Assembly (NCBI GenBank): GCA_017607445.1
Contig: JAEVHH010000005.1
Span: 2,671,001 to 2,735,000, forward strand
Direction of reading: 5' to 3'
Length of the DNA: 64,000 nucleotides
Source of the DNA: Histoplasma ohiense
Taxonomy: Eukaryota; Ascomycota; Eurotiomycetes; Onygenales; Ajellomycetaceae
The notes under the pieces are model-generated. The model did no database searches and was not told the origin of the DNA. It saw only the letters and a program-made list of their open reading frames with translations. Numbering within the stretch: position 1 is the first letter of the stretch; every line of letters starts with the position of its first letter. Both the position numbers and the translations under genes were made by a program. Shown here piece by piece: positions 20,586-32,973 of the stretch.

Positions 20586-23500
20586 ATGCCTCATACACCT
20601 GAGCTTCCACAGGGCATATGCCCAGGAGATATTTTAATAGTTGTCCGTTAGTGTATACCATTCTCCTCAGTTGCAGTTGCCGGCTCTGATAACATCATAT
20701 GTGATAGATGACTTCCTAGCTCGGGGAGCGGACGAACTGACCCTTCGCCGAGGAGACAAGGTTGAATTACTAGAGCTAGACGAAGGTTTTGGTGATGGAT
20801 GGTATTTGGGGAAACATGTGGCTGAGAATAGAACTGGACTTTTTCCCGGCGGTAAGAGCCCTTCTCTTCCCTCAGACGTGGTCATCGCTGATAATTTGAT
20901 GTTGTAGTTTATACGACAGCCATCCCAAAGTTGGGTGTTCGTCAACAGGCCACCACAGCGTCGAATTCCACTATTGCATCGAAATCCCGCGGAAACAACG
21001 AGTCCCCAGTATCACCTACAGCGTTAGGAGCCACTTCAGAACCGACATCTCAAACACCAAATGAGGATTCAAACTCACAAGCATCACGCCAATTTAGTGG
21101 TGCTGATTTTAAGCCAACTGCTGAAGATCCCACAGGTGATGCCACAATACGACTTGGACAACAACAGGGTCCAAACATATCGCATCGCTCTTCTTCAGCA
21201 CCCCTGCTACCGACCGTGCAAAGAACTGTCAGTGAAACTATGTCTCGTCGAAACGGAGATGATAGCCCAGTGTTAAATGAAACCTTGAGCGTTATCAATG
21301 AACACATCTCAAATTTCAACACCCCGCGCCACAGCGTCGTTGCGCAGGACCCAAGGAACCCGAATGATTCTGGCAGTGAATACAGCAGCCATCCAGACCA
21401 TAGATTGTCATACATCCCTGGAGTAGAAACTGATGAAGAAGAAGGGGGTGCTTCTTTAAACGAATACACTGTCAGGAGTTGGGACCACCACCAGACTGCT
21501 CGACATCTTCAACACCTTGGTATGGATCCCAACCACTGCCAAATTTTCGAGGAACAAGAAATCACCGGAGACGTCTTGCTGGAGATGGACCAAGAATTTA
21601 TTTACATGAAGGAGTTTAACTTTGGGGTTATGGGGAAACGATTGAAGAGTTGGCATATAATCAAAAGCTTCCAAGAAGATATCAAAGGGATCAGACAGCC
21701 GCGACAGTCCTCGTCTACATTCTCGGGTAGAGGTCGCTCTTCTGAGGAGTTCGATCGGTCTCAGAGTCGAGCTGGAGGCTCTCTCCTTCCCAGAATACCG
21801 AGTATTAATGAAGGCCCTAGTCACAGTTCAAGACGACCGAGAAGTGCGTCTAGAAAACGCTCTTCAGGGACAATGGTCTCTGCATCCTCAACTCCGAGCA
21901 GCAACCCTGCTTCGGTACCACCCTTGAATCAATCCGTTAACTTAAGTGGCTCCTCGAGACCGTCAGCAGCGTCAGTTCGCCAGATAAACTACCCTCGCCC
22001 CCATTCATCGATGGATGGTTCTCAAGCATCCCCTAACCAGAGGACGAGGTCAGCACATGGCGCTCCTAGAGGCAAAAAAACTTCCTTTGACAAGGGTTGG
22101 ACTATGGCAACTGGATCTCAGGCTGTAAACAATCAGCCAGAGAACTTGGTCAGTGGCAGTTACAACTCTGAATCCTTTCTCCAGCGGACGTTAGACCCTC
22201 TTAACAATAATGAATCCGACTCGTCTCTCATTGTGGATTCTTCGGATTTGGATAGAGGGTATTTCTCGGGTGGTGAAATCGATGTGAGGAAGTCTCGAAA
22301 AGTTCTTACTAAACGGGATTCTACTAGCATTGGAGAAGATTTGAAGCAAGTCCGTGCTAGTCGACACTCGCACTTTGGTAGTGACCCCAGGGATTTTGTT
22401 CCGCATATTCCAAACAAAGTTAACCAAAGCAGTCCGTCAAGTACGAAATTCAGTGACAAGGACGTCTATTCTAAGGAATCGTTTGGAGACCTGGCCCATG
22501 TTCCTCCTGTAACCAACTTGGAAGAGAAAAACACTAGCCCCAGCTCTGGGATATTTTCTGCACTATCCCCACTCCACTCGAAGACGAATGGTGAAAGCTC
22601 CGGGCGTTCCTCCCCCTTACCATCGTCGCATCTCAAAAACGTTGCTCCCAAAGTTCGTCGTGCCCTAGGTTTACGTGCGGTCTCAGACTCTGTCACTGGC
22701 AATGAGAAAACAATGGCATTGTCATCTCCTACTTCTGCGTCTATGTCAAAAGACTCACAGAAGTCGCCCTCTAGGACAAATTCTAGTACTCCATCTGGCA
22801 CCTCTAAAAGCTTCGAAATGGAGAGCACAGATAGCTCCACGAAAACCGTTGAAGGAGGCTTTGCATTGGTGACAATGCCAAAGGCTTCCAATCCCCGCTC
22901 AAAATCTAAGAAAGATACTAGTGCATACATGCGCGGTCTAGAGAAGAAGACCCCGCAAGAACAAATGATTGGATGCGATTATTATGGCTGGATGAAGAAG
23001 AAGTCCTCGAATTTAATGACTACATGGAAGCCGCGGCTTTTCGTTCTTCGCGGCCGTAGACTCTCGTATTATTATTCAGAGGATGACACAGAGGAACGGG
23101 GCCTAATCGATATTTCCTCACACCGCGTATTCCGTGCTGATCAAGACACCATCACGGCACTTCACGCCACACTCACTGGAGCAACAGCCTCCCCGACCTC
23201 CCCAAGTAATTGGAATAACGGGAATGCTCCCGCCGAAGCGGATTCGCTGTCAAATATGTCTCAGTCGTCCCCCAGCGATGCGCCGTTCATCTTCAAGCTG
23301 GTTCCACCAAAGGCTGGGTTATCGAGGGCAGTTCAGTTTACGAAACCCTCCGTCCACTTCTTCCAAGTCGACAACATCCAACAGGGACGTTTGTGGATGG
23401 CGGCATTGATGAAAGCTACGATAGAGAGGGATCTCAATCTACCAGTTAAGACCACAAATAAACAGAAGACAATCAGTTTGAAACAAGCGCGCGCGACCAA

Positions 23501-23756
23501 CCAACGTCCGCCGGCTCTCATGGGTCCCGAAAGCATAGAGAAGAAGTTATCATCACCGTCCTCTAAGAGCAACACCGATGGGACCAACGGGGACCAAGTG
23601 ACCGGGGGCTTGAATATTATTGAATCTCCGGAGGAAAGCATTGACAGAAACGAACCTGAGCATGAACTGACGACAGTCGAAGCAGGCGGTAGTGAATCCT
23701 CTGAGCCGATTCCTGTGTCTATTTTAAGTTCAAATCAGGAGACTGCTTCTCAATGA
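20586..23756 (+). CDS. boi2: Boi1/2-type polarity scaffold (SH3-SAM-PH)
   Basis: Three exons, 20586-20646, 20708-20851 and 20908-23756, give 1017 aa. Splicing joins ILIVV to HDFLARGADELTL and GLFPG to VYTTAIPK, restoring a complete SH3 domain (about 16-72) with its ALYDF-like start, GDGWYLG and GLFP. A SAM domain lies at about 258-327 (SWDHHQTARHLQHLG to IIKSFQEDI), and a PH domain at about 761-909 (GWMKKKSSNLMTTWKPR and RLWMAALMKATIE) with a Ser-rich insert. Linkers are disordered and Ser/Pro-rich. Boi proteins bind Cdc42 effectors, Bem1 and the exocyst at sites of polarised growth and secretion. The S. pombe relative is Pob1. The architecture is diagnostic. The two first introns are 61 and 56 nt. 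Confidence 0.92.
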
Positions 23757-23914
23757 CGATCTCTATTTTCGTTTTCGCATTTCATATCACATCTAATCCG
23801 TTTTGCAACTGAAGTGTATATGTGGGATAAGGGATATTTTAATTTTATAATGATTGATTTTTTACTTCTCACTTTATTTTGATAACGGTCAACGCCACCA
23901 CATCCCTGGTCCCT

Positions 23915-23945
<31 letters not shown>

Positions 23946-25586
23946 CATTATTCCCACTTTTGTTGACGGCTGTCGAATTTTCGTTTCACCTCTCTATTTC
24001 GCCCTCCGCGACCCCCGGGCGGACCCACCAATCCCCCTCCTCTTTCCTTCTCTTTTTCTTTCACCCGAGTTGAGATATACGATGTAGATCCTTAAAAGAT
24101 ATTATTTTGCCCGTTGACGATATGAAGAGATACGAGGAGGACACAGATGAGACATGAGTTGGCAGGTTTTGCAGAACAATCAGTACTTAGTTTCAAGAAT
24201 GGCGAACACTTTTCTTGATTCCGAAGTTCTTTCTCTCCCACGTAGCTGATTTTGATCACTCTCCTTTTAAAATTGCCAAAAATAAACAAAACAAACAAGG
24301 TGGCGGTAAAAATGATCCAAAAAAAAAATATTTAAAAAAATGTCTAAATGTTAAATCTTGTATGGAGGATGATGTACGGGCTTTATTGACGAATAATTTG
24401 CCTTCCTAAACACTGGCCATTTAATACTGTAGAGGGACTTACAAGCCGTGAGAGTTACATTACCCAAACGCTTCTGCTGATAGAGGATTCTCAATTGAAG
24501 GGATACCATCCTGCTGTATAACAATTCTATCTAAAGGCATCTATCTCTATACGGCTAATTTAGGATCTGGCAGAGAGAACAGATAGCTACCGTTCACTCT
24601 TAAGAGGCCTTGATGGCTTTTGTGCGCTGCTGTGGAGCTCATTTTGAGGATCTGGCTATGTCTGAGCTTCTACCGTATTTCTAGTTATTCTATTACGAGC
24701 TCCAGCTGCGCTCTATATGATCATATCGCGAGATCGGGCTCTTTCTGAGATTTCAGAGCGCTTCGACTGCGTGCGGAGTAGTTGCCCAAGAGCTCAACTA
24801 AAATCTATATACAATTAAATATCTCTACACCGGTGAATAGGAGCTGCCTGGATGGAAATAAATAAAAAGCGCATATACTATCCCTACACCTATTTGAAAT
24901 TAGTAAACATTGGCTGGTTGTCAATATCCAATCCTCTGGTCAAATCACGGGTGAAATCAAAAGGTTGAATTGAAGATACCACTCAGGAGTCAAGGATACC
25001 TTTTAGATTCAAGAATCTATGTAACGGGTTGTAAATAAAGTGAGTTGGATGCTTCATGCTCCTCAACGGAAGAGCATCTGGGCATTCATATTATTGAGAT
25101 CCATTGACTGTTGCAGGTACCCTTCAATCATGGTTTTCACCCGGAAGCGCTATTAAGTCTCTCCATCAAGGATGACTCAGTTATGGATAGAGAAATGTAA
25201 CTAGAGAGTAGCCGAACATAAGAGTAGGCTAGTGAGGTGAAGGCTGTCATAGTCTCAGACTGCATATGGCCTTAGAAAAAATATGAAGAACAACAACAAC
25301 AACAACCCGGAAGCGCTGGCGGTATCCACTGCTCATGTTTCCGTGAAATATTGGTTGATATTTATTGAGTTTGACAAAGCGCGAGGTGCCAAGGGAGGGC
25401 GATGAGGCTAAATTTATAAATAAACATTTCGCCTGAGCCGTAAGGGCAACAGACTCCAAATTTCCTTTTTTGTTCGTTTTCATTCATTTTTTCACTCCTT
25501 TTTCTATTTAAGGTGGTTATTTCCGTCTCACGAACAATTTGAATATAAGTGGAGATAAATCAAAAGCTCCTAATGCGTGCGTCTCT
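23757..25586. other. Intergenic, no gene recognised
   Basis: A poly(T) tract of about 27 bases starts near 23919. Short frames are shadows or low-complexity. A locally GC-richer piece at about 24600-24800 could be decayed coding sequence on the minus strand, but it has stops in every frame I checked and no motif I recognise. (CAA)n occurs near 25290. The last 100 bases lead into the Ted1-like gene. Confidence 0.4.
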
Positions 25587-27539
25587 ATGTCCCTGCCGAC
25601 GACCCTCCGCCAGCTTCTCTCCTACCTCCTCCCTATCTCGATAACATCGATAGTCTACCTCTACTCGTACCCCATATTCCATGGCTGTAATTTTCCCCCT
25701 ACAGCCCCGAGTGCTTCGAGCAACCTTTCTTCTCCTCTTCCAATCCTAAATACTCTCCGCCAACATGTCGATATCCCCCACCTTGATCTGTCCAAGTACA
25801 CCCGGGCGGCACCTTTCCGCCTCCTTGTCCTCGCCGACCCCCAGCTAGAAGGTGACTCGTCCCTCCCAAATCCAAAAGACAGCTTCCTAGAGCTCCTGGC
25901 CGGTTACCGAGAAGCAATTACATCTGCAGATAATTGGGAGGATGTCCTGCTTGCGATCCTGGGCAGTCTCCGGGACATGCTGCTAGTCTATCTCCCCCGT
26001 TCGCTCAGAGCGACACGCAAACGGATAGACCTCTTCGGCAATGATTTCTACCTAGCTCATATATACCGGTCGCTGCATTGGTGGTCGAAACCGACGCATG
26101 TTACTGTGTTGGGTGATCTGATCGGGAGCCAGTGGGTGACCGATGGGGAATTCGAACGGCGCGCGTGGAGGTATTGGAACCGCGTTTTTCGTGGTGGGGT
26201 TAGGGTCGATGACGATATTACCATTACGGGTAGTGAGGATGTACATGGGAGGGATGTGAAGGTGGTTGAAGACTTACCATTAGATATGCAGGGTGGCGAC
26301 GGTACTACTGGCTCCACTGGGCCATGGGAACGTCGCATTATCAATGTTGCTGGGAACCATGATGTTGGATACGCGGGCGATATCAGCGACGTTCGCATGG
26401 AGCGGTTCGATAAGGCATTTGGACGGGCTAATTGGGATATTCGATTCGAATACCGCGCTAGTACCCGGGATAATCCAGCGACTACACAAGAAGGTATACA
26501 TTCTGCTTCTGCTGACACGCTTATATCTACTCCCGCGGATCCTGTGGGTGTGCCTTTATCCAGTACTACTATCCCCTCAATACACGTTATTGTACTCAAC
26601 AGCCTCTTATTGGATACTCCGGCCCTTCACCCATCCATTCAGCAACACACGTACAAGTTCATCAACGACGTGATCCAGCGACGATCCAAGCCGGTCGAAG
26701 ACCGGAGCAGCTTCACACTCCTACTAACCCATCTTCCACTCCACAAAAGCGAAGGGATCTGTATCGATGCTCCCTATTTCCGCTTCTACGACCAGGACGA
26801 TCCAAAGCCGCCACAGGAACATGAACCAAGGTATAAAGCTGGGGGCTTGCGGGAGCAGAACCATCTGAGCCAGCATGCCAGCCATTCAGGAATACTTCAG
26901 GGGCTGTTCGGTATGAGCGGGAGCCCAAGTGCTCCCGCTGGGGGGATAGGCCGGAACGGGCTTGTGTTAACCGGCCACGATCATGTTGGGTGTGACGTTC
27001 TGCACTTTGTCAATCGATCTGCGACAACAGCAGATGATCCGGAGGGGGCCATGTCACCGGGCTGGTCGTGGGATGCGACAAGATATGCTAGAAGCCGCTC
27101 CTCTCCCTCTTCGCTGTCATCACCGTTGCCAGCTGATACGCCTAACATTAGAGAGGTTACCCTTCGCTCGATGATGGGTGCATATGGCGGCAATGCGGGC
27201 TTCCTTTCCCTGTGGTTCGACTCTGATCCTTCCGTGCAGGAATGGAGATATGAGATTTCCACTTGCCGGTTTGGCGTGCAGCATGTGTGGTGGGCCACCC
27301 ATATTATTGCGATTGTGACGGCCGTTATCTTTGTAGTCTCTGCGGCGTTGGGTGTCTGGGGTTGGATGTTTGGTCAAGTGGCTGCGGGATCGAATGCAAA
27401 GGGGGTCAAGGGTGAGGCTCTGGCTAATAAAAGAGCTGGCTTAGTGAAGAGGACGCAGGATGCGAAAATACGAACTACTAACTCGGGGAGACGCGATGGT
27501 CCCAGAGAGGATTTGAAGCGGAATGCAAATGATAAATGA
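25587..27539 (+). CDS. Ted1/Cdc1-type metallophosphoesterase (GPI-glycan remodelling)
   Basis: A single exon of 650 aa from the ATG at 25587; upstream in-frame codons lack an ATG. A membrane segment sits near the N-terminus (about 6-31, LLSYLLPISITSIVYLYSY) and another near the C-terminus (about 580-605, IIAIVTAVIFVVSAALGVWGW), with a basic tail. Between them, metal-binding motifs come in order: LADPQLEGD, VLGDLIGSQW, NVAGNHDVGY, LLTHLPLHK and TGHDHVGCDV. This is the Cdc1/Ted1/PGAP5 layout. Ted1 removes ethanolamine phosphate from the GPI glycan, acting at the ER and helping export of GPI proteins. Ted1 and Cdc1 are hard to separate without alignment, so no symbol is given. Confidence 0.87.
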   Translation: MSLPTTLRQLLSYLLPISITSIVYLYSYPIFHGCNFPPTAPSASSNLSSPLPILNTLRQHVDIPHLDLSKYTRAAPFRLLVLADPQLEGDSSLPNPKDSFLELLAGYREAITSADNWEDVLLAILGSLRDMLLVYLPRSLRATRKRIDLFGNDFYLAHIYRSLHWWSKPTHVTVLGDLIGSQWVTDGEFERRAWRYWNRVFRGGVRVDDDITITGSEDVHGRDVKVVEDLPLDMQGGDGTTGSTGPWERRIINVAGNHDVGYAGDISDVRMERFDKAFGRANWDIRFEYRASTRDNPATTQEGIHSASADTLISTPADPVGVPLSSTTIPSIHVIVLNSLLLDTPALHPSIQQHTYKFINDVIQRRSKPVEDRSSFTLLLTHLPLHKSEGICIDAPYFRFYDQDDPKPPQEHEPRYKAGGLREQNHLSQHASHSGILQGLFGMSGSPSAPAGGIGRNGLVLTGHDHVGCDVLHFVNRSATTADDPEGAMSPGWSWDATRYARSRSSPSSLSSPLPADTPNIREVTLRSMMGAYGGNAGFLSLWFDSDPSVQEWRYEISTCRFGVQHVWWATHIIAIVTAVIFVVSAALGVWGWMFGQVAAGSNAKGVKGEALANKRAGLVKRTQDAKIRTTNSGRRDGPREDLKRNANDK

Positions 27540-27759
27540 AAATTTCGAGCTATCATTTTTATGAAAGTATTGTACTCATGCATTTATTTCTTGGCATAAA
27601 CACTTACTTCCTTACTTGACTTTAATTTCAGCGCAAGAGCCATATATAATAATACCAAGCACTCTGTCCTAATTAGCATCATAGCGAGAGGGAGGGCATT
27701 TGGAGCTTGTTTTCTAGTTCAGGGCCGATTTTATTGCCAATTTTCATTAGATCTGTACA

Positions 27760-28251
27760 ATGTATCTGGCTTATTATCTCCTTGCGTTTGCATCTTCCTG
27801 TTGCTCACCTGTGGCTTTTAGGAGTACGAAAGTAAGAAAAATGGAACTGATCCTCCTGAGCAAGTTGTCTGATGGCAATTTGACATCAGGCTTGTTAGTT
27901 ACAGAATATCGCAAATATATCCGTGCCTTTGCGCAGGTTGCCCAAATAATGATTCAACTTCCAGTCATATTCGCAACCATGGCATTGTGGAATGGGGGCC
28001 ATAAGTTAAATACAACATTTGAGGTTCCGTGGGGAGTCTCTCGAACTCTTCCTTGGGAACTCCGGTATTTTTCAATGTATTGTTTTCACAAATTCCCCCG
28101 CCAGAAACCAGAAAAGCCATTCAGTGTATTGTTCATCTCATCGATGACTGCACTTGGCCGTGTTATCTTGTTTGGTGTTGCATTTGCTTCTACGGAGAAT
28201 TATGTCGGGAACAGACGGAATGGAAAAATGTTCAATAGGGATAAAAAGTAA
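27760..28251 (+). CDS. Doubtful hypothetical ORF, 163 aa
   Basis: An ATG-initiated frame of 163 aa lies in the gap between the convergent Ted1-like and uL14 genes. It has hydrophobic stretches (IRAFAQVAQIMIQLPVIFATMA and SSMTALGRVILFGVAFA) but no domain I recognise. Its composition is unlike the neighbours, and it may be chance or part of a 3' UTR. Confidence 0.2.
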   Translation: MYLAYYLLAFASSCCSPVAFRSTKVRKMELILLSKLSDGNLTSGLLVTEYRKYIRAFAQVAQIMIQLPVIFATMALWNGGHKLNTTFEVPWGVSRTLPWELRYFSMYCFHKFPRQKPEKPFSVLFISSMTALGRVILFGVAFASTENYVGNRRNGKMFNRDKK

Positions 28252-28378
28252 GCAAAAGGGAAGGAAAAAAATAGATATATTTGGTTAAACAAATTTTGCG
28301 TATCGCATAAAAAAGAACAACGCCTTGTAGAAGAATGATTTGCTTTCATTTTCTATATCAACAACACCCCTCACCATT

Positions 28379-29524
28379 TTACACGACGACTCCAGAGTTG
28401 GCTGCGATACGCTGTGATACATGTTAGTGTGCATCTCTCATAGGTAAGTACGGGGGACGCCTATTGTTGAGTACCGGCCAGAGGTCCGTAGCTTCCTTTC
28501 CAATAGGACCAGTGATGGCTGAGCCCTTCATTTCACCCTTTGCGTTGACGATCTGAAAAATTGGACATATTAGTTAGTATTCAGGAGTACCAAACAAAGA
28601 TGATATCCTATTTTTCGGCTTGCAATATATCTGCATCGGGGCCTTAAAATATTCAATTTGCGAAACAGACGCAGCTCGTCCCAGTCCGAAAAAAGCCTCA
28701 TCCTTGTCCTGGGCTAGGACAAAACGACCAGCATTAATATACAGGGGGAAAAAAAAGCACTCACCACACCAGCATTATCCTCAAAGTATAGATAAATGCC
28801 ATCCGCCCGTCGCCATGGCTTGCTCTGTCTGACAACAACAGCAGGCATGACTTTCTTCCTCAACTCGGGTTTACCCTTCTTGACCGTAGCCATGACCATA
28901 TCGCCAACACCTGCAGCTGGGAGACGGTTGAGACGGGCTCCGATGCCCTTGACGGAAATGATGTAGATGTTTCGCGCACCGGAGTTATCGCAGCAGTTCA
29001 TCACGGCGCCGCTATAGGAGACAACTTTTGGTCAGCATAGAAACTTAGCTTTATAATTTGCATTGCATCCCCGCTCGTTTGTGTTTGATTGTTCGTCGAT
29101 TCGATGATGGGCGTTTTGGGTAGGCGGCGTCATCATTTTTCCGGATAGGAGCTGGGGAATGAAACAAAGAGTACTTTTCATGGGAAAACATACACTGGCA
29201 GACCGAGAGTCATCTTCAACTTGTTACCGGCGGCACCGCCACGACTATACAGAACAGCAAGAATAATATCAGTTAAATCGTATTCACCAATTCAGTAACC
29301 CTGGTCTTCAATAAAGGGTCCCCCCAAGCGACCCCTAAAAACATCAATTTGCGCTTTTGTCCCCCCTCCTGATTTTGTTTGGCAACGTCTTTTAATCTCA
29401 TCCATCTTCCTCTTGCTTTCCGCCATTATGTTCCTTCTTCCTCTTTCCCTCCGTCCACCCCTCCCTCACAATCAAATCAAAATAACGAAGTGGGTTTTCA
29501 TCAAGCTTACCCTCTTTTCGACAT
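28379..29524 (-). CDS. rpl23: 60S ribosomal protein uL14 (L23)
   Basis: Five exons on the minus strand, 29511-29524, 29194-29244, 28765-29011, 28475-28552 and 28379-28411, give 140 aa, the length of human L23. The first coding exon is only 14 nt (MSKR plus two bases). Joins produce MSKRGRGGAAGNK, LPVGAVMNCCDNSG, YFEDNAGVIVNAKGE and DLWPRIAANSG, all matching the conserved uL14 order. The protein sits at the subunit interface of the large ribosomal subunit, near bL19-equivalent and h14 contacts. The last donor is GTACTC, a weaker site, but its use is needed for the conserved WPRIA junction. Intron richness near the 5' end is typical of fungal ribosomal protein genes. Confidence 0.95.
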
Positions 29525-30136
29525 GATGCTAAACTCGAAAACAGCAACGGGTGGTGGTGGATTTGGCGACGGACACGGTCGAGGGTGGGCTGTCGTCGTC
29601 TCTGTGTGTCGTCGTTTCGAGGCTTCGCGATATTTTGTGTTGAACAGTGTTCACAATGCTTTTCGCTTAGTGTGGGCTAGAAATCTTGGCGACGGATTGG
29701 CCGGGAAATCTGGCGCATTAACCAACTACACGTGACTTGCCCTAAGACTAAGTCGGTTTGGGAAACCAAAAGGTTTAGGCTTCATAATCATTGTTCAAGG
29801 GACACGTAAAAATACAAATATAGTTCTACAAAAGGTGCGAAAAATGGCCAAAAACAAAAAAAAAAAAAAAAAAAAAAAAAAGGCCGAAGCATGTTGAAAG
29901 GATGAGGAAGGCTGGTAGGTGTGATACGCCTTTTGAATATAACCAGGCATGGTATGATGAGATATGAGAAAACAGACTAAATCAAAAACAAACACACCAG
30001 AAATGCCTTCCAAATTTGACGCCCAGAGCGCCTGAGCCTGAGCCAATGAACTGAGTATGGAGCAAACAGGAATTTTGTCGCAGGGCAAGTCATGTTATAT
30101 TATGTATAGTCCCTGTCCCACTAACATACTTGCAAC
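29525..30136. other. uL14 upstream region and rpdA 3' flank
   Basis: The 612 bases between the uL14 start and the rpdA stop should include the uL14 promoter. A 26-base poly(A) run (plus strand) lies at 29856-29881. The open frame that crosses the first uL14 intron and exon 1 on the plus strand is a shadow. Confidence 0.4.
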
Positions 30137-32424
30137 TTATGCTTGTAGCTGTTGTTCGTCATCCTTCTCCTCTTGCTTCAGAGGCTTCCCTTTCGTAATC
30201 GCGGTGGTTGATTCTGTGTTCATGCCTGCGTTTGTTTCCGATGGCCCCGATGACCCTTCTGGAACTGAAGAGGACTGCAACAGTTCAGCAGGAGCCGCTT
30301 GAGGAGCTTCAGCTGCTGGTGATTTTGGTGGTGTTGTTCTTCGTGGCTCCTCTTCAGGTACATTTCGTACCTCTGGGACGGCATTGGCGGTAGTAGCGGT
30401 AGGGTCTTCGGGTGGTGCATCTTCCATCGTTGTGTCCATATCGGTAGTAGCTTCCCGTGCGATTGATTCACGAGTTGATAGAGGTACAGACTCCGACGGC
30501 TCCTCCTCCGCAGCGCCAGGAGCGGCAGCAACTTCATTGCGCTCGCTGATGGATACATCATCCGCATCCATTCTTGACTCCGATCGTGTCGCAGGTTCTT
30601 CAGGAGACGGGGTTCCCTTGTCTTGTGCCTCAGCTTCGGCTTCGGCTTCAGCTTCTTCGGCAATCTCCATTTTCTCATCAAGGCCGGCGTCTTCATCTGG
30701 CAACGATGATTCTTCCCGAGGAGTAACCAGGCCACTGTCAACGCCAGAATCACCGCCGTCGAGATTTCGATAGTTGACCTGGTTCCGACGTTTGATAATT
30801 CCAGGTTGCGGCCGAATGCCGTTCGCAGCCTGTTCATCCTCATCTTCGCTGTCACTTAGCTCGCCCTCCTTCTCGATGTACTGGTCAAACCGCCGTTTGG
30901 TAAACCTGCTATCCTTATTCTCATCCTCATCCAGATCGTCCAGAATGGCGTCGGTTTCATCATCTATGCCATCAATTAGTGGCCCGCGTGGGACGTCCGT
31001 CATCTGCACGGATGGGGCGAAAGCGGTCCGCTTTAGATTTTCAATAACCTGCATTCGGATCTTGTCGAGGTACTCTTTGGAATTGGCATTATCCATGTTC
31101 GACGGGCGAACGTCAAGTTCGTAATCAGGAGAAAAGTACTGCTACAGCATTAGCTTGACACAAACTACTAGAAAGTAAATTGAAATATGGTGAGACGCCT
31201 TACCTCATAGTAATCATTATATGGCAACTCAGTCCCCAACTGTTCACCCACCAGAATTCCAGTTTCGAAGCACCATGTTCGAGCTACGTTTCTCATGGTG
31301 TAACCACCACCGCCAACAATCATAGTTGGGATGCCAAAGCTCCTCACATACTTGACACAATTCGCGTGTCCCCTCATACTTAAATTAAAGCAACCCAGAC
31401 GGTCTCCAGACAAGCTGTCTCCCCCGCATTGAAGCACAACCGCCTCCGGCCGATACCATTCCATGACATGTTTAATAACGGGTTCAAAAATTCCCTTATA
31501 GCTAACATCTTCAATACCATCTCGTAAGGGAAAATTAACAGAATAATGTTTACCCGCGCCGACGCCAATGTCGCGTAACTCGCCCGTACCGGGGAAGTAT
31601 TCTCCATATTTATGGAAGGAAACCGTCATGACTCTATCGGTTGTGTAAAATGCTTCTTCTACTCCATCTCCATGGTGGACATCGATATCGACATAAAGAA
31701 CTCTTTGTTTGAAACGGAGAAGTTCGAGAATTCCAAGCACGATATCTAAAGCAAGTCGTAAGCAGTGTGAGAGCAATGGCGTTATCAGGACCTATTATTG
31801 TAAAGAGGCAGACATACCGTTCACGTAACAAAAGCCGCTAGCTTCGCTTTTTTTCGCATGATGAAGGCCGCCGGCCCAGTTTACTGCAATGTCGCATTTA
31901 TTTCGGTTCAGGCGCGCAGCGCCTTCCATACTTCCTCCAGCACTAATCCCGCAAAACTCGAAGAGGCCATCAAATACCGGACAGTCGTCGCCGACATTGT
32001 ATCGGCTTTGCTCTTTGGCGTAAGAATCCATGTTGTCAGGCGTAACCTTAGCAAGGAAATCAATATATTCATCGGTGTGGAACTGGGTCATTTCAAACTT
32101 GTTTGCGGGTTTTGCACGCTGAGAAGACATAATGATCACATATTTCATTAGCAGGGGAGTCAAGCAACGCTTCAGGGACAAAAAATGGTGAAAGGGGCAG
32201 AAGAATTTAATGTGAGGACGAAGAATACGTACGTATATTTCCATCTTCTTATATAGACCGTAATTCATAACCAAGCTATGGGCCATCCGGATCCGATGAG
32301 GCTTCATGGGATGGCCTGCGACATAGGCATAGTTGCCCACATCGGAATCGTAAAAGTAAGCGACCCTCTTCTTATCGGCCGGCCCATTAGCTATACTTAA
32401 GTCGAGGGGTGCAAATGACGACAT
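30137..32424 (-). CDS. rpdA: Class I histone deacetylase RpdA (Rpd3)
   Basis: Four exons on the minus strand, 32233-32424, 31818-32118, 31204-31745 and 30137-31138, give 678 aa. The catalytic domain (about 20-330) has the active-site pair His150-His151 in GGLHHAKKSEASGFCYVND, zinc ligands Asp186 and His188 in DIDVHHGDG, and Asp274 in CGGDSL. It deacetylates histone tails as part of Rpd3/Sin3 complexes. The roughly 250-residue tail after DYELDVRPSNMDNAN is acidic and Ala/Glu-rich, with a conserved block KRRNQVNYRNLDGG; such extended tails are typical of filamentous-fungal RpdA and are known to be needed for function in Aspergillus. It is divergent from rpn11 across a 549-bp shared upstream region. 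Confidence 0.96.
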
Positions 32425-32973
32425 GATGAAAAAAGCGCCCGCCTATTTGTAAGTTCAAAGGGAGGAGTGACCAGGTTCCAAGGCGAGGGCTGGCACTAGG
32501 TGCGGAGCGGTGCAGAGCGAAGAGTCAAACAGTAACTGTATACGGATATCGCCAGGAGAAGGGAAGGACCAGCATCATATATCGACTAAAGTGCCAGTTA
32601 TGGAGTGGACTGATGGTGGAGTCGCGAGATGCATCTGGAGAGCTATGTACGGTACTTGCTTTGCTGCTGGAGGTCAGGGTAGGGCTGACTAAGCGGGTCT
32701 CGATATCGGACCCAACGGCACTGCTATACCTACTATTGGTACCCTTCGACTCCTTGACTTACTTCACGGATATCATATCTTAAGCACTGATTAACAATTT
32801 CCTCAATTCTCCACCAAAGATACCCTCGTTCGATACAGCTCTGTTCAGTGCTAGTTTAAGCCTCGCAAGCACCGGAGCCTGCTCTTGGAGTTCCATCTCT
32901 CGGGAGCCAGGCACAACCGGATCACGCTGTCTACCATTTTCGACATTACACTCAGCTAACACATATCACTAAA
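32425..32973. promoter_or_regulatory. Shared divergent promoter region rpdA / rpn11
   Basis: The 549 bases between the two start codons must hold both promoters. I looked for the yeast proteasome element GGTGGCAAA on both strands and did not see it. No other site can be named with confidence. Confidence 0.6.

Noticed and set aside
24600..24800. Possible decayed transposase on the minus strand
   Set aside because: Stops occur throughout and no catalytic motif can be recognised.
29379..29735. 118-codon plus-strand frame over the uL14 first exon and promoter
   Set aside because: It overlaps the well-supported minus-strand uL14 exon 1 and intron and has no motif of its own.
30384..31124. Ser-rich plus-strand frames over the rpdA tail
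   Set aside because: They are antisense shadows of the acidic, Ala/Glu-rich RpdA C-terminus.
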